Position numbers and translations under genes: made by a program | Notes under the pieces: model-generated | The model's database searches: none | What the model was told of the DNA's origin: nothing | The model's input: only the letters and a program-made list of their open reading frames with translations | Assembly: GCF_025766255.1 (NCBI RefSeq) | Contig: NW_026516756.1 | Location: 62,001 to 126,000 of the forward strand | DNA length: 64,000 nt | Direction of reading: 5' to 3' | Origin: Zychaea mexicana | Taxonomy: Eukaryota; Mucoromycota; Mucoromycetes; Mucorales; Lichtheimiaceae | Shown here: positions 1 through 11,616 of the stretch, in pieces | Numbering within the stretch: position 1 is the stretch's first letter | Layout of the letters: each line of letters begins with the position of its first letter

Positions 1-419
1 CTATACAAATGGAGACACTATCAAACCGGCGACCACAGCCACTCCACAAAGTGTGAAGATCAGGCTATTGTCATCACCCACAAAGGTGGGCAATCAAGTC
101 AACTCAGAATGATTCCTCGCCCATGGTAGCTTGCCTTGCAGCAAGCTACGGCTATTGTCAGGAGACAGACAAAGAAGCCCGCCCACTCTAGTCCCAGGTA
201 CCTATTTGCAGATAATGATGTTAATGAACAAAGAAGAAAGACCACAGAAATGTCTGGTGATTACTTTCTTTTGATTTTTCTCCAGCCAATCAAAATAAAC
301 TTAACCGTAATCAGCTTGAAACAAAATAACCAAAATTACACCAGAAACCACAAGTAATGTATGTTCAATTGTATGAAAATACATAAGCACGACAAAAGAG
401 AATATAAAGAAATCAAGCT
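1..419. other. Unassigned left edge
   Basis: I see no gene that can be supported here. One 73-codon open frame (136-357, +) has no recognisable motif and is probably chance. The sequence lies downstream of the decayed gene that ends at 420 on the minus strand. Confidence 0.3.
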
Positions 420-1165
420 TTAGGGATCGTAGCCAGAGTGATTCTTGCGTTTTCTGTTTTTCTTGGTCAAAATTAACGCTTCATCACTTAGTGACAAGGA
501 AGGACGAGTCCAAGATTGAGGGTAGGCAGTGGTATCAGTTGCCTTTGAAATGCATTCATTGAGAAAGGCATGGATGACATTTTTCAAGGTTGTGAACTTG
601 TAAGGAAAGAAGGGATCTCGGACACAGCCATGGGAACATCCAGATGGGCCAATTCAGTTATGATATATAGGCCATGCGCTTGAATCTTGAGCAAATAGAA
701 GGTCAAAGTGGCACCAATAGCATGGATGGCTAGTGAAGCATGGGTATCAAAGCTTGTATCGTCGACGGTTTTTTTCGTGAACAATGCAAGGCGAATCAGA
801 TCCTAGTTGATCAGGTAATGGTTTCGTCGTTCGCTTTCTCGCTTGGCCTCCCCATATCCGATGTTCACGCCATCGTCTGTGTCTTCAGGGTACATGGTTA
901 TAAGACAATCCGGCCATCTGCTGGCAATTGTGCTTTTGCTTCCGTCAAGGGGTTCCGTCGCCGTCCAACGCATACGAATATGCTTTCCATCACTGCGCGA
1001 AAAACGAATTATCAAGTTCTTCAAAAACAGCTTGATAATTATCTGGCAAGGGGCAAGATTACAGATATGTACCTTATGGCACCTGCAGCTGCCACATTCG
1101 GTAGTTCTGTGCAAAAGTTTACAAAGCAACCTGATATGCAATTGGGAAAAAAAAAGTTGATGCAT
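420..1165 (-). pseudogene. Decayed uncharacterised gene, probable Mucorales-type family
   Basis: On the minus strand a coherent protein can be read from about 1165 to a TAA at 420-422. It contains the segments GKHIRMRWTA, WPDCLITMYPEDTDDG, IGYGEAKRE and, at the C-terminus, a basic tail (TKKNRKRKNHSGYDP). The frame is broken by an in-frame TAG at 803-805, where the sequence reads on unchanged in style on both sides, and by a frameshift around 600-625. A small inverted repeat at 1007-1040 lies inside the N-terminal part and may be an insertion. I recall this type of protein as a recurrent uncharacterised family in Mucorales genomes, but that is memory and not shown here. Upstream of 1165 further coding (to about 1310) is possible but unclear. 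No function is proposed. Confidence 0.5.
1007..1040. repeat. Small perfect inverted repeat, related to the MITE at 7359
   Basis: Arms AATTATCAAG (1007-1016) and CTTGATAATT (1031-1040) are perfect reverse complements around a 14-nt loop that includes AAAAACAG. The same words (AAAACAGCTTGATAAT) make the terminal inverted repeats of the MITE at 7359-7500, so this is likely a very short or deleted relative of that element, sitting in the decayed gene. Confidence 0.4.
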
Positions 1166-1606
1166 AAAATCATATAGTGAATGTCACTGCATCCTTTATG
1201 AAGGCATTAGCTTCCTCAAGATAGTCCCCCTCAAAAATATTTCTTCATACACAGTCCCCTCATCATCCTTTTTCTGGGGGATGAGGATTGCCATGCATCA
1301 ATACTACGCGGCTATGCAATGACCATATATGATTTTAATTTATCTCCTTAATTTTTTGCATATACACAAACTATGGAGACAGAAAAGAAAAGCAAAAAAG
1401 CAACTAGATCCCCTGATGCATTATTGTCGGTGCATAATGTCAAAGATAGCAAACTCACATACGGAAAAGTGCAGGACAATAACTATAGTAGCAACTAGAA
1501 AAAATACCAGGGAAAAACTTAAGGGTGCACTTGAGAGAATATAAGCGGTTTAGTGCTGGTGCTGGCTGCTCGCTCATTTGTCTTCGTTTCGTTTTTTTTT
1601 TTTATA

Positions 1607-4600
1607 ATGCAGCATGATCGCAACGAGCCTTTAGTTGCGTGTCTTTGCACGCGGTGTTCTTCGGCTGGTGGAGGCTATCAAATGGTGAGCCGCAGAATAC
1701 GCGAATATCACCGAAACCGCGATTTTGACCAAGCCAGAGACAGGCACTCGCACAATGGTACTTTTACAGAATCGTCTCATAGTATTGAAATGTCATAAGT
1801 CTCATTATTATGTGCTGTATATACAGTGAGTGCTATCGTTGCCGATATTGAGAGTACTTTACAGCAAGAAAATCCATCGCCATCCCCATCACCTTTAGGT
1901 GACAATTTGGATATGGATATAGACATGATCGATGATCCTCCCTCCTCCCCTGGTATGACGATGATTTGTAAATGCAATAAACATGGGAATAGACGATTCA
2001 CTATCATTAAGTAAATAGATACTGTTGCAGGCCGCCGTTTCACACCTTTTTCTGCCGAGGACAATGTGTTCTCGCTTGAAGAAACAGACGATTCCGAGAG
2101 AGATCTCGACGATGATCTTGTTGTAAATGCTGACGATGTTGAGTATGGCGATGATGAAGCCAACATTGGAAATGGCAATATCGAACAAGGTTGGTTTTGC
2201 AAAGAACGGTTTTATTATACGAAATGACAGAAATTAATGCTTTTTTTTCCCGAAAAAAAGACACTTACCTTGATCCTCCTCCTCCTCCTCCTACCGTCCC
2301 TCAGCTCCATACTTATCCGCATCCGTTCATCTTTGTCATTCTTTTCCTTGTGTTGTTCCAATTACACTTCGTCTCGGAGCATCTGTCGTGCACGATCATT
2401 GACTTTTGTATTTTACTTCTTGGTGATCTGCAACCCAATGTTTCCATTCCTGGCTCACTTGCAACTCTCCGTCGCCTTACTGGCTTCTCTGCGCTGACCG
2501 ACCGACTACGCATTTATGTGTGCTGCTCTCGTTGTCATAGCCTGTACCTTTTATCTGACCCTGTCTGCCCAACAACATGCACCAACGATGACATCCGTTA
2601 TGGTAATTTGTGCGGCAATGCATTGTTCAAGATCAGTGGCAATCGAAGGGTTCCCATAAAGGTGTATGCGTACCAGCCCTTATCTGCGAGTATCGAGAGG
2701 CTTTTTATGCGACCAGGATTTGAAGCAAAGATCGAGGAATGGCGAAACCGCAGACGAGTTGCAGACACATTTTTTGACATCTTTGATGGTGATATGTGGC
2801 GAGAGTTTCGAGACGGTGATGGCAGACCGTTTGTTGAGCAGCTTCGCTCCCTGTTGTTGACGTTGAATGTAGACTGGTTCGGCCCATTCCTAAACTCAAC
2901 ATACTCATGCGGTGCCATTTACTTATCTGTCAACAATCTTCCCCGGTCCGAGCGCTTCAAAACTGAAAACGTCATTCTCGTTGGTGTTATGCCGGGCCCA
3001 CGAGAAGCAAGTACATCTGACATGAATCATTTTCTCCGTCCATTAGTTGATGAATTGTTGGAATGGTACAATGGCAAATTGATCAGGACGTGTGAGCACC
3101 GACAAGGGACATTGGTCCGCTTGGCCTTGCTCATCAATGCTTGTGATATCCCTGCTGCACGGAAAACAAGCGGCTTCACGTCTCATGCCAGCCTTTGTGC
3201 CTGCCATAAATGCGATCGTCGATTCAATGTTTTTCCGGCCACGACCAACATCGATTACTCGGGATTCGACGTCGACAACTGGGCATTGAGGACGTACGAG
3301 GGAAATAGAGCCTGTGCTGAGCAGTGGCGTGCTGCGCCGACGATGACGGCAAGGCGGTCGCTTGAACGTGAGAATGGTACACGATGGTCCGAGCTTCACC
3401 GACTTCACTACTTTGATCCAGTCCGTTGCACGATCATCGATCCAATGCACAATCTGTTCCTTGGCACGACAAAGCGGATGACCAAAATATGGATCGATCG
3501 AGAACTGCTCACAAGAGCCGACTTGGAGCAAATGCAAGTGCTCGCAAACGGCATCGTCCTCCCGCCCGATTATGTTACCTTGAAGCGTAAAATCGAAAGT
3601 GGATTCTCGTTCATGACCGCCGACGATTGGAAATCGTGGTGCATCGTGTACTCGCCTTTGGTGCTCGATGGCCATCTCCCGCGTATGTATATGCAAAACT
3701 GGTTGATATTCGTGGACGCATGTCGTTTGTTGGTTAAGCCGTCAATAACTATGGACGAAATTGCAAAAGCAAGCACTCTGCTCCAGCAGTTTTGCACCGG
3801 TTTTGAGCGACTGTACGGCGCGGAGGAAGTCACACCTAACATGCACCTCCACATGCATTTGGACGCAACGATTGAAGATTTTGGACCCTTGTATGCTTAC
3901 TGGCTCTTTTCTTTTGAACGGTACAACGGGTATCTAAAGGAGATTAATACCAACCAGAAGGATGCTTTTGAGGTGACGTTCATGAAGAAGTTCTTGCAGA
4001 AGACCGGAGCTCGCGATTTTGTCCGATCGTTTGAAGCCCTCTTCGAAAATCGCCAACACCATTTCAGCTTTCTGAATGCTTTTCTGGACCTTGTGCAGCC
4101 GATCCCACAAGCCGTCAATGTTATGCAGCATCAGTTCGATGTCCATGCGTTTCTGGCTTTGTCTACCGATGTTAGAGTCACTTCTGTCACAGGAAGCGAG
4201 CCGCTACCGACAGACGCATATCCTTTGGATTACGGACGGATAGCATATATGCCTGCTCAACTGTATGATTTCTTGTTCGAATTCTACCAAGTAGCATATG
4301 GTGTGCCTTTCCGTCGTCATAACCAAGCTGGTGATGGGCAAGGTTTTGTCAGTGATCAATACTGGAAAATCAAGACAATAACAATGATGGGACAGACCTA
4401 CCGCAGTACCGAAGCGAGATCGCGACGGGGTGCATATGCGCAGGTTCTCTTCCATGCTGACGACCGTGGGGAAGTAATGGCTTGGCCTTGCGAAATCCAT
4501 TTTTCTTTCGCCATATGCAGCTTGTTCACGGTCAGCAACTGAGCATATTTTTGCGTACGTCCGTTGGTACGGCATCCACGGAGACAACGACGGCCAACGA

Positions 4601-4773
4601 TTCTCAGACCCTTTCATTGAAACTTGGCGTAGTCGTTTCGAGCTCCAGCGTGGGATTGCATTCTACCGGTTCATCGTTTGTATGGACAAATCGCTGTTGT
4701 AAAACTCGGCGCACAGTCAAGCGCAAACGCGCGAACAGTTGTTATCCCTTTGCCAAAAAAAATGTTGGCGTAA
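1607..4773 (+). pseudogene. Plavaka-type (CMC superfamily) transposase, copy 1, broken
   Basis: Multi-exon transposase. The first exon starts at ATG 1607 and encodes a Cys-rich head (CLCTRCSSAGG) followed by a VSRRIREYH motif. An acidic linker follows, with GT-AG introns near 1755-1825 (GTACTT donor), 1961-2030 (GTATGA donor) and after 2188. The catalytic core is open in 2191-4542. The first Asp lies in LNVDWFGPF, the second in IIDPMHNLFLG and the Glu in FSFERYNG, with a CxCxxC insertion (CACHKCDRRF) between the first two. The typical C-terminal AYVRWY block can still be read, but only by changing frame near 4500, 4540 and 4690; the original stop is TAA 4771-4773. It is therefore a pseudogene with about three indels. 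Cut-and-paste DNA transposition is inferred from the family; TIRs were not found. Confidence 0.75.
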
Positions 4774-5133
4774 TCATCCCACTCTTTGCTTTTCCTCTTT
4801 TTCTCGTCTTTTTCGTTTTAAAAAATTCTTCTTGACATACGCTTTCCATACAAAGTACGATTATGATCTGTTCCAGGGGCTGCGGTTGGGAAGAGCAAGT
4901 AGCCTTTTACCAGCATTTGCAAGTAATCAGTTTAATGGTGCGAATGTGAGTAAGTGTAAGAAAACAACGTGTGGATAATATGAAAGGTGAAAAGGGAAAC
5001 CCCGTTTTTTTTTAAAGTGGCTGAAAAATAAGTTGTGCCATCATTACCCCCCATTGCAACATCACTGTGTTTGTGCCCACCCCAAACCCACACGGCATAC
5101 AGCCATGTGACCATTTTATTCTTTTTATCAACT

Positions 5134-6189
5134 TTAAACATCTTCTACCCAACCGGCCAGCTTCTCACGAGCGCTGTCAGGCAAGGCAACAGGATCAACA
5201 CCATCCACTCTCGTCAACTTGTTGGCCTCAGTAGTAGGACTGTTCGCATTTAGATGCTATAAAAACAAATTGGCCTGCAAACAGTTTGTCAAAATCTCTG
5301 CCAAAGAAGCCACGACGAACCATTACAAAATACATACCCTTTCATTGCGCCATTGCTGCTTACGGACCACAACGCGCTTCCCTACTTCACCAGTGTATTC
5401 ACCGTCCATCTCTTCTTCAGACATAAACTCAACTTGGAGTAATGCCTCTCTCCTGGGTAGGACGCCTCCAACTGGACCTGATGCCGTCGGAAGACTGCGA
5501 GACGTCGCTTGAACTTCTACTCAACATATATCATGAGACTAATACTAACAGCATACATACTATATCTAATACCATATGACGACGACCATTGCGGCGGTTG
5601 ATCACCTTTCTTCGTGCTGCACGCTCAGCTGACTGACGATTACTCGTGCGCGTATTGTCAAAGTACGTGTACACCTTTTTGGCCAGTTCATCATACGTGT
5701 TTCCAAACTGACCGAGGCCTAGTACGTACTCGATGATACTGGCACGAACGCTACAGTTATAGGTGCTTCGAAAACCTTCGTTCCAACAAAAGCCTTCCTC
5801 TTTCAAAACGCTGTGATGATGGCGTATCGCATCCTTTATATAATTATATCAGGATATCATGCTAATTACTTCTATTAAGAAGATGTTATCAACTTTCTTA
5901 CAGAAATATCCGGTGCACGGGTCGTTTGCACGCCTTGGCCATGAGTACTGACCACAGCTAGGTTATCTGCAGCTTGTGTTGCTGCTTGTTGTTGCACCTG
6001 CGCCTGTTGAGCAACCACGTTTGCTATAGCCTGCAGTTGGTGATCTTGCGTGGCGCGATGTGCCTCCAGCGTTCTTATACGATCTTCCATCGCCAATATG
6101 GCATTGGCGGAATTTTCCCGCTCAACAGCAGCCCGACGTTCTTCGATGCGTTGCTGTCTGGCAGCATTGCGTTCTCCTATTGTGGGCAT
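5134..6189 (-). CDS. Multi-exon coiled-coil protein, probable transposon companion gene (copy A)
   Basis: Minus-strand gene convergent with the Plavaka-type transposase. Exon 1 (6189-5902) is rich in Arg, Glu, Gln and Ala (ERRAAVERENSANAILAMED) and is a likely coiled coil. It ends at a canonical GTAAG donor, and an in-frame acceptor joins exon 2 at 5833. Exon 2 carries a folded region (YNCSVRASIIEYVLGLGQFG) and a basic stretch (SAERAARRKVINRRNGRRH). A third exon in about 5512-5350 contains FMSEEEMDGEYTGEVGKR, and the last one, 5250-5134, ends in LAGWVEDV. Exon 3 may need a frameshift to stay open, so the gene could be inactive. I do not recognise the family. A gene with the same plan lies at 23828-24870 near the second Plavaka-type transposase, which suggests an accessory DNA-binding or assembly protein of a transposon. 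Confidence 0.5.
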
Positions 6190-8039
6190 CTACACAGTAT
6201 TTCAGTATACGGCACTCAATAACTATATGGTCAACGCTACTTATTTACGCTTACTATGTAGTAGTGTGGATTGAAGGTGTGGATAAGGTAAGATCTATTG
6301 GGATTAATTAATTAGGGGACGTTTTTATAGGGATACACAATGATCCTATGCAGGGTGGTGATGATGGAGTTGTGGACAGCAGGAACTTGCCTAAATGACT
6401 TTTTTTTTAGATTGATATATTTTCCCTGACTGCATGAATTGGTTATTCTGTCTCTTCTTTTCCCTTTTTTCTTCTTTTCATACTTCCACGTCGTATTTTA
6501 TCACCTACCATGAATATTTTTTTTTCTATGGTAAGAATCTATGTAACATGGTCATTTTCTATCTTTCACATACTTTCAACTTTGTACCGATGATGTTCTT
6601 TCAATCACTAACTGCATTCTTTATGAATCTTCAAGACATCATCACTGAGTAACAAGGAAACGGTGTAAGCTCTCTCTCCTCTTTTTACAGTCTTTTCTGA
6701 TGGTTGAGAGGTTCAGATACTAATAGTCCCTTATATTTTATTTGCCTACGCTTTCAACTATCTGAAGCTGTTAGCATTTATATCTTCTTATTTAGAGTCT
6801 TTGTTTGCACCTGACTGTTGCCACACAAGTAGTGCTATCTGTAAGTAAGTATACTTCTTTCTATCTTCGTTTCTACTTTTTTTCTCTTTATGTATCTCGC
6901 CTCTTAGACATTGCTGCTGAGTTCTCCTCTTACGATTTGGCCCTCTTATTTTTGCTAATCGCCTTGCTGTAGATTAGCAAATCTTTGTTGTCATGCCAAT
7001 GCCGCTCCAACACACCAACCAATATAGCACTTCCCTTTAGAATAGAAATTTTTGCTTAGTTTCATCTCTATAGCATGTTTTTATTTGTAATAATCGTCAA
7101 TCAATTTTTTAATAATAAAACCGGTTTCGATCAACCATAACATGTAATTTCACGATCCAAACAATAATTATACAACCAATTGCATTGCTGCTCTGATCAG
7201 TATGCATATAAAGAAGTACATTAAAATATGCAATGCAGAACTCTGTTGCGAATTTGACTGCACCTAGTATCCAATCCATATATAATGTGATATAGAACCC
7301 AACCACTACTGCATACATGATATCAAAAACCCCCATTTCCACGTACATATATGAGCAAATTATTAAGTGGTGAAAAACAGCTTGATAATAACAATCGAAG
7401 CTGTTTCTGCATAATTATCAAGCTGTTCAAAAACAACGTGATAACTTCATAGCAAGCTATTATCAAGCTATTATCAAGCTGTTTTTAACCACTTAATAAT
7501 AGCCTACACACCTAGTGTAGTACATGCTTTTTTTAAGAAAACAATTACCTTCATTTCGTTGTTTAATAAGTCCATGGACTGTGCCGTTTTGTTTTCTTTT
7601 TTTTATTCATCGTGAAGAGAGTAGGAGCCATTTACAAGTATGCGTCGCAGCTGTTGATTTGCCATGGTGAATGGTAATGTAAAAAAAAAACGGATCTTTA
7701 GTTGTTGTTTTTTTCCTCCCTACTGCTGCTAACAAACCCTACACTTTCCACCTACCTCAGCCACCAGCCTCCAATATGTTTTAAACTCAACCAGGGTGAA
7801 ATGAAATGAGGGGAAACGCTCAGGCCCTGTTCCCACAGCAGCAAAATAGACTTATGCGCACAGTGAGTCTCTGATGACGCACCCTTGCCATTTCCTGTAC
7901 ATTAGCCTACAAGCTTCTTGTCACGAGTGAAACAGCCATACTATATCTTGACATTGGCTTTGTACTGCTTAACTTCTATTATGTCTTGACTTGAGTTGAA
8001 AATCTTAAGTATTCAAATATTCTGCTCTGCTACACTTAA
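6190..8039. other. AT-rich intergenic stretch without recognisable genes
   Basis: Several pyrimidine-rich tracts and short chance ORFs but no coding region that I can support. The only structured feature is the MITE at 7359-7500. Confidence 0.5.
7359..7500. mobile_element. 142-bp MITE with ~32-bp terminal inverted repeats
   Basis: The ends are near-perfect reverse complements. ATTATTAAGTGG at 7359-7370 pairs with CCACTTAATAAT at 7489-7500, and the match continues inward through AAAAACAGCTTGATAATA with one or two mismatches. Additional internal copies of TTATCAAGCT in both orientations make the whole element fold on itself. A TA or ATTAT duplication at the ends is possible but ambiguous because the terminal sequence is itself AT-rich. 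It has no coding capacity and the superfamily is not determined. Confidence 0.7.
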
Positions 8040-8222
8040 CATATTATCTACTTCAACTTTTATTATGTCTTAGTTGACTGAAACTATATCCAGGTTGACT
8101 GTTATTATGTCCAGGTTGTCTATTATTCATGTTTAGATTGATTATTATTCTTGTCCGGATTGATTTTCATTCATGTACAGATTGATTATTATCTTGTCAA
8201 GATTGATTCTACTCATGTCCAG
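8040..8222. repeat. 22-bp minisatellite, left part (degenerate)
   Basis: Diverged tandem units of about 21-22 bp with the core ATTGATTATTATTCATGTCC. The array is the left half of the better-preserved array at 9024-9425; a LINE fragment lies between them. Confidence 0.7.
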
Positions 8223-8780
8223 TATAGAGAGCTCCTTCACTCCGTAAATCCTCCCACCAACATTGTCAACACAGTAATCGCACAAGCTCGTAATGGAGAA
8301 CTAGAGAAGCGCCGCCAAGCATCTATATCGGTCCAGTGTCTTCGGCCCACACGCACGATCGACCCCGTGCTGTACCTGCCAGCATCTCCGAATGACCGCC
8401 ATCGCTTGCTTAACTGGCGCCTGCATTGGCTACCTGGCTATTACCCACGCAAGGACTGTCGTTGTGGTGCACGAGCTGTCACCCGCGACCACTACAGTCT
8501 CGTTTATCCACTACTCCGTCCAATGTGGTAAGAGCTTACTGACGCCTACGGCACAGCTCCTATCGTACTGTCCGGGATGCATATCATTGATGTCATCCTC
8601 AACAATCTACCACGGACCGACGTCGGTTTGACCAACGGAAAATGGCAATCCATATGGCCAGCGATACTACGTATCCTCAGAGAAATCGACCAACTCTGTC
8701 ACCCCAAGGAACTTTTGCTGGATGGGACGTTCCCTGGCGACGACTTTTCACCACCATTGTCTTCAGAGCAAGATTAATGT
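8223..8780 (+). pseudogene. C-terminal fragment of a LINE reverse transcriptase polyprotein
   Basis: A single frame from 8223 to the TAA at 8775-8777 contains HRLLNWRLHWLPGYYP followed by CRCGARAVTRDHYS. This matches the arrangement at the C-terminus of fungal L1/Tad-like ORF2 proteins, where a conserved WRLHW-type motif precedes a Cys/His knuckle. One in-frame TAA at 8529-8531 interrupts it, and a Tyr stands where a knuckle Cys would be expected (SLVYPLL). The reverse transcriptase and endonuclease domains are absent because of 5' truncation. The fragment is non-functional. Confidence 0.6.
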
Positions 8781-9023
8781 GCCCTGACTATCCTTCTTTC
8801 TTCTGTCATTAATTTTAATTTATTTGTAACAACCTACACAGACCTTATCATACATGCACTACCACACTGGCTTAACTTTTTCCTCCTGACCATGGGGGGT
8901 TTTTTAAGTTCTTGCATCTATTCCTTATATATAACGTATCCACACAAACCGCAAGGAAGCGACCGCAATGTCTATTGGCGCAGGTCTACAGTCTGCCACA
9001 AACAATAAAACCAAAATTTTCAT
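8223..9023 (+). mobile_element. 5'-truncated non-LTR (LINE) retrotransposon inserted in the minisatellite
   Basis: An 801-bp block interrupts the 22-bp array. It is flanked by identical 14-bp sequences, CTACTCATGTCCAG, at 8209-8222 and 9024-9037. That exact variant with TCTACTC occurs nowhere else in the array, so it is a credible target-site duplication. The 5' end cuts into the coding region, as expected for target-primed reverse transcription. The last ~240 bp are non-coding 3' UTR ending in an A-rich tract (AACAATAAAACCAAAATTTT) rather than a clean poly(A). Confidence 0.65.
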
Positions 9024-9425
9024 CTACTCATGTCCAGATCGATTCTTATTCATGTCCAGGTCGATTTCTATTTATATCTAGATCGTTTTTTATTTGTGTC
9101 CAGATCGATCCTTATTCATGTCCAGATCAATCTTTATTCATGTCCAGACCAATCTTTATTCATGTCCAGATCGATCTTTATTCATGTCCAGCTCGATTTT
9201 TACTCATGTCCAGATCGATCCTTATTCATGTCCAGATCAATCTTTATTCATGTCCAGACCAATCTTTATTTATGTTCAGATCGATCTTTATTCATGTCCA
9301 GCTCGATTTTCTTTCATGTCCAGCTCGATTTTTATTCATATCTAGATCGATTTTCATTCATGTCCAGCTCGATTTTCTTTCATGTCTAGATTGATTTTTA
9401 TTCATGTCCAGTCAGATTAATATTC
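9024..9425. repeat. 22-bp minisatellite, right part (well preserved)
   Basis: About 18 tandem units of ATCGATCTTTATTCATGTCCAG with variants at a few positions. The unit length of 22 is not divisible by three and the consensus has no stop codon in the forward frames. All three + frames therefore stay open across the array and give the same 22-residue periodic peptide in different registers. These ORFs are artefacts of the repeat, not genes. Confidence 0.85.
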
Positions 9426-9494
9426 ATATCTACTCTGCCTAAAATTAAATCCCTTCTGCCTAAATAAAAGTTCAAACGTCTGCTAGGAGATGAA

Positions 9495-10154
9495 AAATCC
9501 AGTACGTACCTTTGAAGGAACACAATATCCTACTTTCAAAGCTGCAGCGCAAGCCCGTGGCTTACTACAGGATGACAATGAGTAGGACAGATGCTTTACT
9601 GAGGCTGCTGAAGTCACTACATCAGCATCGAGGCTTTGTGACCTATTCACCATTATCCTTGCGTTCTGTGATATTGTTTCGCCTGGAGAGCTGTGGACTA
9701 GTTATATCGATGAAATTGCTGCCGACTTCCTCAAGTATTGTTGCCGCCAAGTACAGCTTGAATCCGGTCAGCAGTATGTCGAGCTTTTAGATGACAATGT
9801 TGCAGCAGCACATTTACGCGTACTAGAGGAATTAGCATCTTTGCTACCTTAGGATAGGCACTCATTGATCGAATTCGCGGACATGCCACAGCTACCAAAG
9901 TTAGAACAGGACAATCGCCAGCATGCTTACGATAGACTTTTGGCTCAAGAAACACGATATAACTGTGTTCATCTCCGTGATGTCGTAAGGCGTGCAGAAG
10001 ATGACTTTAACGAGGCACAAACATATGCCTATGATCAAACTATCTAAGCAATTCAAGACAGCCAAAATCCTTCTGTAGCAGTACCAGAGCGCGGTCGAGT
10101 TTTTCTCCTTGATGGACCAGGTGGCAGAGGAAAAATGCTTGTCTATAACACATT
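9495..10154 (+). pseudogene. Helitron helicase, block 1 (linker and Walker A region)
   Basis: Reads TFEGTQYPTFKAA, then FCDIVSPGELW, and ends just after the Walker A region, here FLLDGPGGRGKMLVYNTL. Copy 3 has GPGGTGKT at this place, so Thr to Arg has damaged the nucleotide-binding loop. In-frame stops include TAG 9583-9585 (copy 3 has TGG there), one near 9850 and one near 10047. About 260 bp present here (9765-10022) are deleted in copy 3. The block ends at 10154, where a Harbinger element is inserted. Confidence 0.75.
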
Positions 10155-10411
10155 AGGGGGTTTCAAACTCCTGGCCAGCTGGCCAATTTTCGCCGGATAG
10201 ACCCAATTTTGAACCGAATTTTGCCAGCTGGGATGCTATCCAGTCAATTCTATCCTACGTCTCTGGAGGTGCAGGATAGAGCATCGAGCTGTTCCTGTCA
10301 TCTTGTCCAAATCCATATATTTTTAATTTTTGTCTCAACAATTTGTAATCTCACCTAATGCCCAAAACATCCGACTGCCAATAGACTCTGTCTCAAGTAG
10401 ACACTGCAATA

Positions 10412-11571
10412 ATGTTCTGCATGGCGCGTAAAATGCAATTCCGCTGGGACACAAAGGGAGAAAAAGCTGCACGTAAACGCCTGCGAGAACTGGCAAACAT
10501 CAAGGCTGGCATCCTCTGCCACCAAAATTTGAACCCTTCGAGAAGTATTCCCAAGCTCCTGGAGAACCGCAACTTTTTTTTCAAATGGTCTACCAAAGAG
10601 TTCAAAAAGATTGTTCGGATGAATAAGAAATCATTTCGTAAGTTAGAAGCACTGGTGACGGATACACCTACTTTCCGTGAGAGGTCGAGTCAACAAACGC
10701 CTGTATCGATTCAGCTTGCTGTTGCTCTAGAGTATTTAGCTTACAGTGGTACGGGTGCCGCGGTTGCCCAACTTGCGCGTGAATGGGGGGTTTCTGCCAG
10801 AACTATACCCTTGTTCAATGACAGAATCCATGAGGCCATCGACTATTTGGCACCGAGATTATTAGGTGGCCAGACACAGAAGAGCGTCGAGCCATGTCAG
10901 CACGGATCCAAGAGTTGCATGGCTTCCCCCATGTTGTTGGGTTTGTCGATGGCACACATGCTATCTTTTCGCAAATGCCTGCTATTGATGGATCCACGTA
11001 TTTTACTCGCAAGTGCACCTACGCGCTGAACGTACAGGCTATATGTGATGACCGCCGATTCATTCGCTTTCTTCAAACAGGATGGCCAGGTTCCGTAAGC
11101 GACTCTGCGGCATTCAAGGACACTTCTGTTGTGACTCAAGAGCAAGACTATTTCACCAATGAAGAGTATTTGATTGGTGATGCTGGATATGCTTTGAGCA
11201 CCAGGTTGCTCACACCTTACAGGCAGCCAGACACCGAAGGAAACGAACAAAATACAATGTTTAATGAAGATATTGCTTCAGCGCGCGTTGTTATCGAAAA
11301 CACCTTTGGTATTCTGAAAAACTGCTGGCAATGCTTAAAAAGAATGCATTTTCAAGTCAAAAAGAACGAAGACATGCCGAGAGTGATAAGGGCTATTGGT
11401 GTCACTGTGTGTCTTCACAATTTTTTGCTTGAAGAAAATGATGAGTGGCCTGCTGGCCAAGCAGCGGATGATACTAGAGTGGAGCGCATCGAACTATCAG
11501 TGAATGATGATACACCAGCATCACTATGGAGAGAAAGGATTAATGATTTCATTTCGTGTCAAAGAGATTGA
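10412..11571 (+). pseudogene. PIF/Harbinger DDE nuclease (transposase) with one frameshift
   Basis: The N-terminal part (10412 to about 10865) holds a predicted helix-turn-helix region (QLAREWGVSARTI). The nuclease core continues in another frame from about 10868 to TGA 11569-11571. A single indel inside GATTATTAGG joins IDYLAPRL to IRWPDTEERRAM. Catalytic residues are visible as Asp in GFVDGTHAIF, Asp in IGDAGYAL and Glu in VIENTFGIL, in the order expected for the DDE_Tnp_4 fold. Apart from the indel the frame is clean, which suggests fairly recent activity. It would cut at the TIRs together with the Myb/SANT-like partner encoded on the opposite strand. Confidence 0.85.
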
Positions 11572-11616
11572 TAGCATTTGTAGTATACAGATGTAGCGCA
11601 TTGATTTTATATATGA

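Noticed and set aside
2191..2460. N-terminal hydrophobic stretch of the Plavaka 1 ORF as a signal or membrane segment
   Set aside because: It reads through an intron-like region; after splicing the stretch is largely outside the transposase, and copy 2 shows a similar artefact.
8912..9394. Three long overlapping ORFs with repeated Ser/Cys/Phe-rich peptides
   Set aside because: They are the same 22-bp minisatellite read in three frames; no start context, no domain, and length is set by the array.
10412..10605. Minus-strand ORFs opposite the Harbinger transposases (for example 10393-10605, 10897-11250)
   Set aside because: Antisense shadows of conserved coding sequence with no motif of their own.
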